6,575 nt of DNA. It comes from Candidatus Rokuibacteriota bacterium. GTDB lineage: Bacteria > Methylomirabilota > Methylomirabilia > Rokubacteriales > CSP1-6. Location of the stretch: assembly GCA_003221595.1 (NCBI GenBank), contig QHSM01000262.1, positions 1 to 6,575 of the forward strand, in the 5' to 3' direction. A program made the translations under genes and the position numbers. Shown here one piece after another: positions 5,295 through 6,575 of the stretch (the stretch's first letter is position 1; each line of letters opens with the position of its first letter). The notes under the pieces are model-generated. The model was not told where the DNA came from. It searched no databases and saw nothing but the letters and a program-made list of their open reading frames with translations.

Positions 5295-6575
5295 ATGATG
5301 CGCATGCGCTCGCTCAGGCTGCTCCTGTTCCTGCTTCTCGTGGTCACGATTCCGGTCCTGCTATTCGGCACCGGATCCAGTCGTGCTGACGACCGAAACG
5401 ACGGGGATAAAGGAGGGAATCAGGGGGCCGTCAGGCTACTCAAGACTATTCCGGTCCCCGTGACGGCCGCGAATAGTACGGCCGGCGGCCTGTACTCGTT
5501 CGATATCAGTTTCGTGGATCAGTCGACCCAAACGTACTATCTCGCCGATCGTTCGAATAAGGTCGTCGATGTCGTCGACGCCAAGACGGCGACCTTTCTC
5601 ACGCAGCTTCGCGCGACTCCGGATTTCCGGGGGTTTCTGCCCTGCTCGCCCGCTATGGGCGCCAACGACTGCGCCGGCCCCAACGGCGTCGTCGCCGCGT
5701 TTCCCTGGCTCTTCGTGACCGATGCCGGCAGCCGAGTGGTCACGATCGACCTCAGGAACGGCAACACGGTCGCCGACGTCGTCACGAGGGCCGGCGATCC
5801 CACTCGTGCTGATGAGCTGGCCTACGACCCGCGCGATGGGTTGCTCCTGGTGATCAACAACGTTCAATTCGCCGGACACCCGCCGTTCGCCACCCTCATC
5901 AATGTCAACAAAGCGACGGGGGCCCTCACCGTCGGGACCAGCATCATCCTCGATTCACTCAATTCAGGCGTCGATGCCCAGAATGGCGCCGAGCAACCGG
6001 TGTGGCATCCCCGCACCGGCAAGTTCTTTCTTTCCATCCCGCAAATAGGTGCTGACCCGGCGGTCGGAGGGGTCGTGCAAATCGATCCGAAGACGGGCAA
6101 GGTCGACAAGACGTTTTTCATCCGCTTCTGCAGCCCGGCCGGTCTCACCGTCGGTCCGCAGGACGATCTGCTGATCGGCTGCAATACCGTCTTTGATACG
6201 GCGGGCAAAGTGTGGAGTACGACAGGCACCGTGACCGCGGCGCCGAAGGATGTGATTCTCAATGTGAGGACGGGCGGCACCAAGGATGTGCTGGGCGTGG
6301 GGGCCGGGGACGAAGTCTGGTTCAATGCGGGCGACGGCAACTACTACGCTACCGGCAGCGGAAGCCCTTTCCGCCCCCTCCCCGCGGCGACGGCCAAGGG
6401 TGCCACGCCGCTCGGCGTCATCAGCGCGTATGACGGGAAGCTGATTCAGCTGGTGCCGACGTACAACGTACCGGCGGCAACCGCCCCCGACCCCGTGCAC
6501 CCAGCCGGAACCGCGCACTCGGTGGCCGCCAACGCCGCGAACAACCTGGTGTTCGTCCCCCTGGCGGCCAACAAC
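5295..6575 (+). CDS. Secreted YVTN/SMP-30-like beta-propeller protein (3' end outside window)
   Basis: The frame is open for 427 codons to the window edge without a stop. Residues 1-31 are a Sec signal: MMRMRSLR, a long Leu/Val core, and cleavage after SRA. A short Asp/Gly-rich mature N-terminus follows (32-45). The rest reads as repeated propeller strands. These include YYLADRSNKVVDVVDAKT (82-99, YVTN-like 'visible marker, then D-T/K-T'), FVTDAGSRVVTIDLRNGN, ELAYDPRDGLLLVINN, PVWHPRTGKFFLSI, GVVQIDPKTGKV, GLTVGPQDDLLIGC and HSVAANAANNLVFVPLAANN at the edge. Two Cys pairs (117/126 and 279/296) could form disulfides, in keeping with export. Family members bind or hydrolyse small ligands (SMP-30/gluconolactonase) or serve as surface propellers. 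No catalytic metal-site residues can be assigned here, so the activity is open. Codon choice includes noticeably more A/T-ending codons (AAT, GAT, TTT, CGT) than the genes to its left. Confidence 0.82.
   Translation, partial: MMRMRSLRLLLFLLLVVTIPVLLFGTGSSRADDRNDGDKGGNQGAVRLLKTIPVPVTAANSTAGGLYSFDISFVDQSTQTYYLADRSNKVVDVVDAKTATFLTQLRATPDFRGFLPCSPAMGANDCAGPNGVVAAFPWLFVTDAGSRVVTIDLRNGNTVADVVTRAGDPTRADELAYDPRDGLLLVINNVQFAGHPPFATLINVNKATGALTVGTSIILDSLNSGVDAQNGAEQPVWHPRTGKFFLSIPQIGADPAVGGVVQIDPKTGKVDKTFFIRFCSPAGLTVGPQDDLLIGCNTVFDTAGKVWSTTGTVTAAPKDVILNVRTGGTKDVLGVGAGDEVWFNAGDGNYYATGSGSPFRPLPAATAKGATPLGVISAYDGKLIQLVPTYNVPAATAPDPVHPAGTAHSVAANAANNLVFVPLAANN

Noticed and set aside
5436..6518. Several minus-strand open frames opposite the secreted propeller
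   Set aside because: None has a ribosome site or a recognisable motif. The plus strand reads continuously with propeller repeats.

Overview
This is GC-rich bacterial DNA. The organism is probably a Gram-negative (diderm) soil or sediment bacterium. The evidence for a diderm is an OmpA/Pal-type peptidoglycan-binding lipoprotein with a lipobox and no inner-membrane retention Asp at +2, together with several Sec-exported proteins. The general look (GC-rich codons, short secreted orphans, FecR-domain proteins, Asp-box propellers) reminds me of uncultured lineages such as Rokubacteria/Methylomirabilota. That is an impression only: no rRNA or marker gene is present to test it. I see no CRISPR array, tRNA, rRNA, transposase or phage gene.

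Layout. Positions 1-1015 (minus strand) hold the 5' 338 codons of an exported FecR-domain protein. Its distal part is a run of PTPLxS hexapeptides encoded by 18-bp tandem repeats that reach the window edge. A 167-bp divergent gap follows, with a good sigma70-type promoter for an intact Gfo/Idh/MocA-family NAD(P)-dependent dehydrogenase (1183-2229, plus). Converging on it from the other side are two damaged minus-strand genes. One is an Asp-box (BNR/sialidase-like) beta-propeller gene (2432-3315) that has lost about one propeller blade plus the reading frame. Directly behind it is the first ~57 codons of a TPR-type gene (2256-2426), whose remainder is gone. The 215-bp gap 3316-3530 carries back-to-back promoters for the damaged propeller gene and for the Pal/OmpA-like lipoprotein (3531-4106, plus).

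The right third (4268-6575, plus) encodes three more exported proteins in a row: an unrecognised 181-residue protein with three Cys after the signal, an unrecognised small acidic protein of 99 residues, and the first 427 residues of a secreted YVTN/SMP-30-like beta-propeller that runs off the window.

How the genes relate: most encode envelope or extracytoplasmic proteins, but I see no metabolic pathway linking them. The main points of interest are the erosion of the propeller-TPR pair, the recently duplicated repeat block in the FecR protein, and the two secreted orphans. I did not find convincing evidence of a new multi-gene system.
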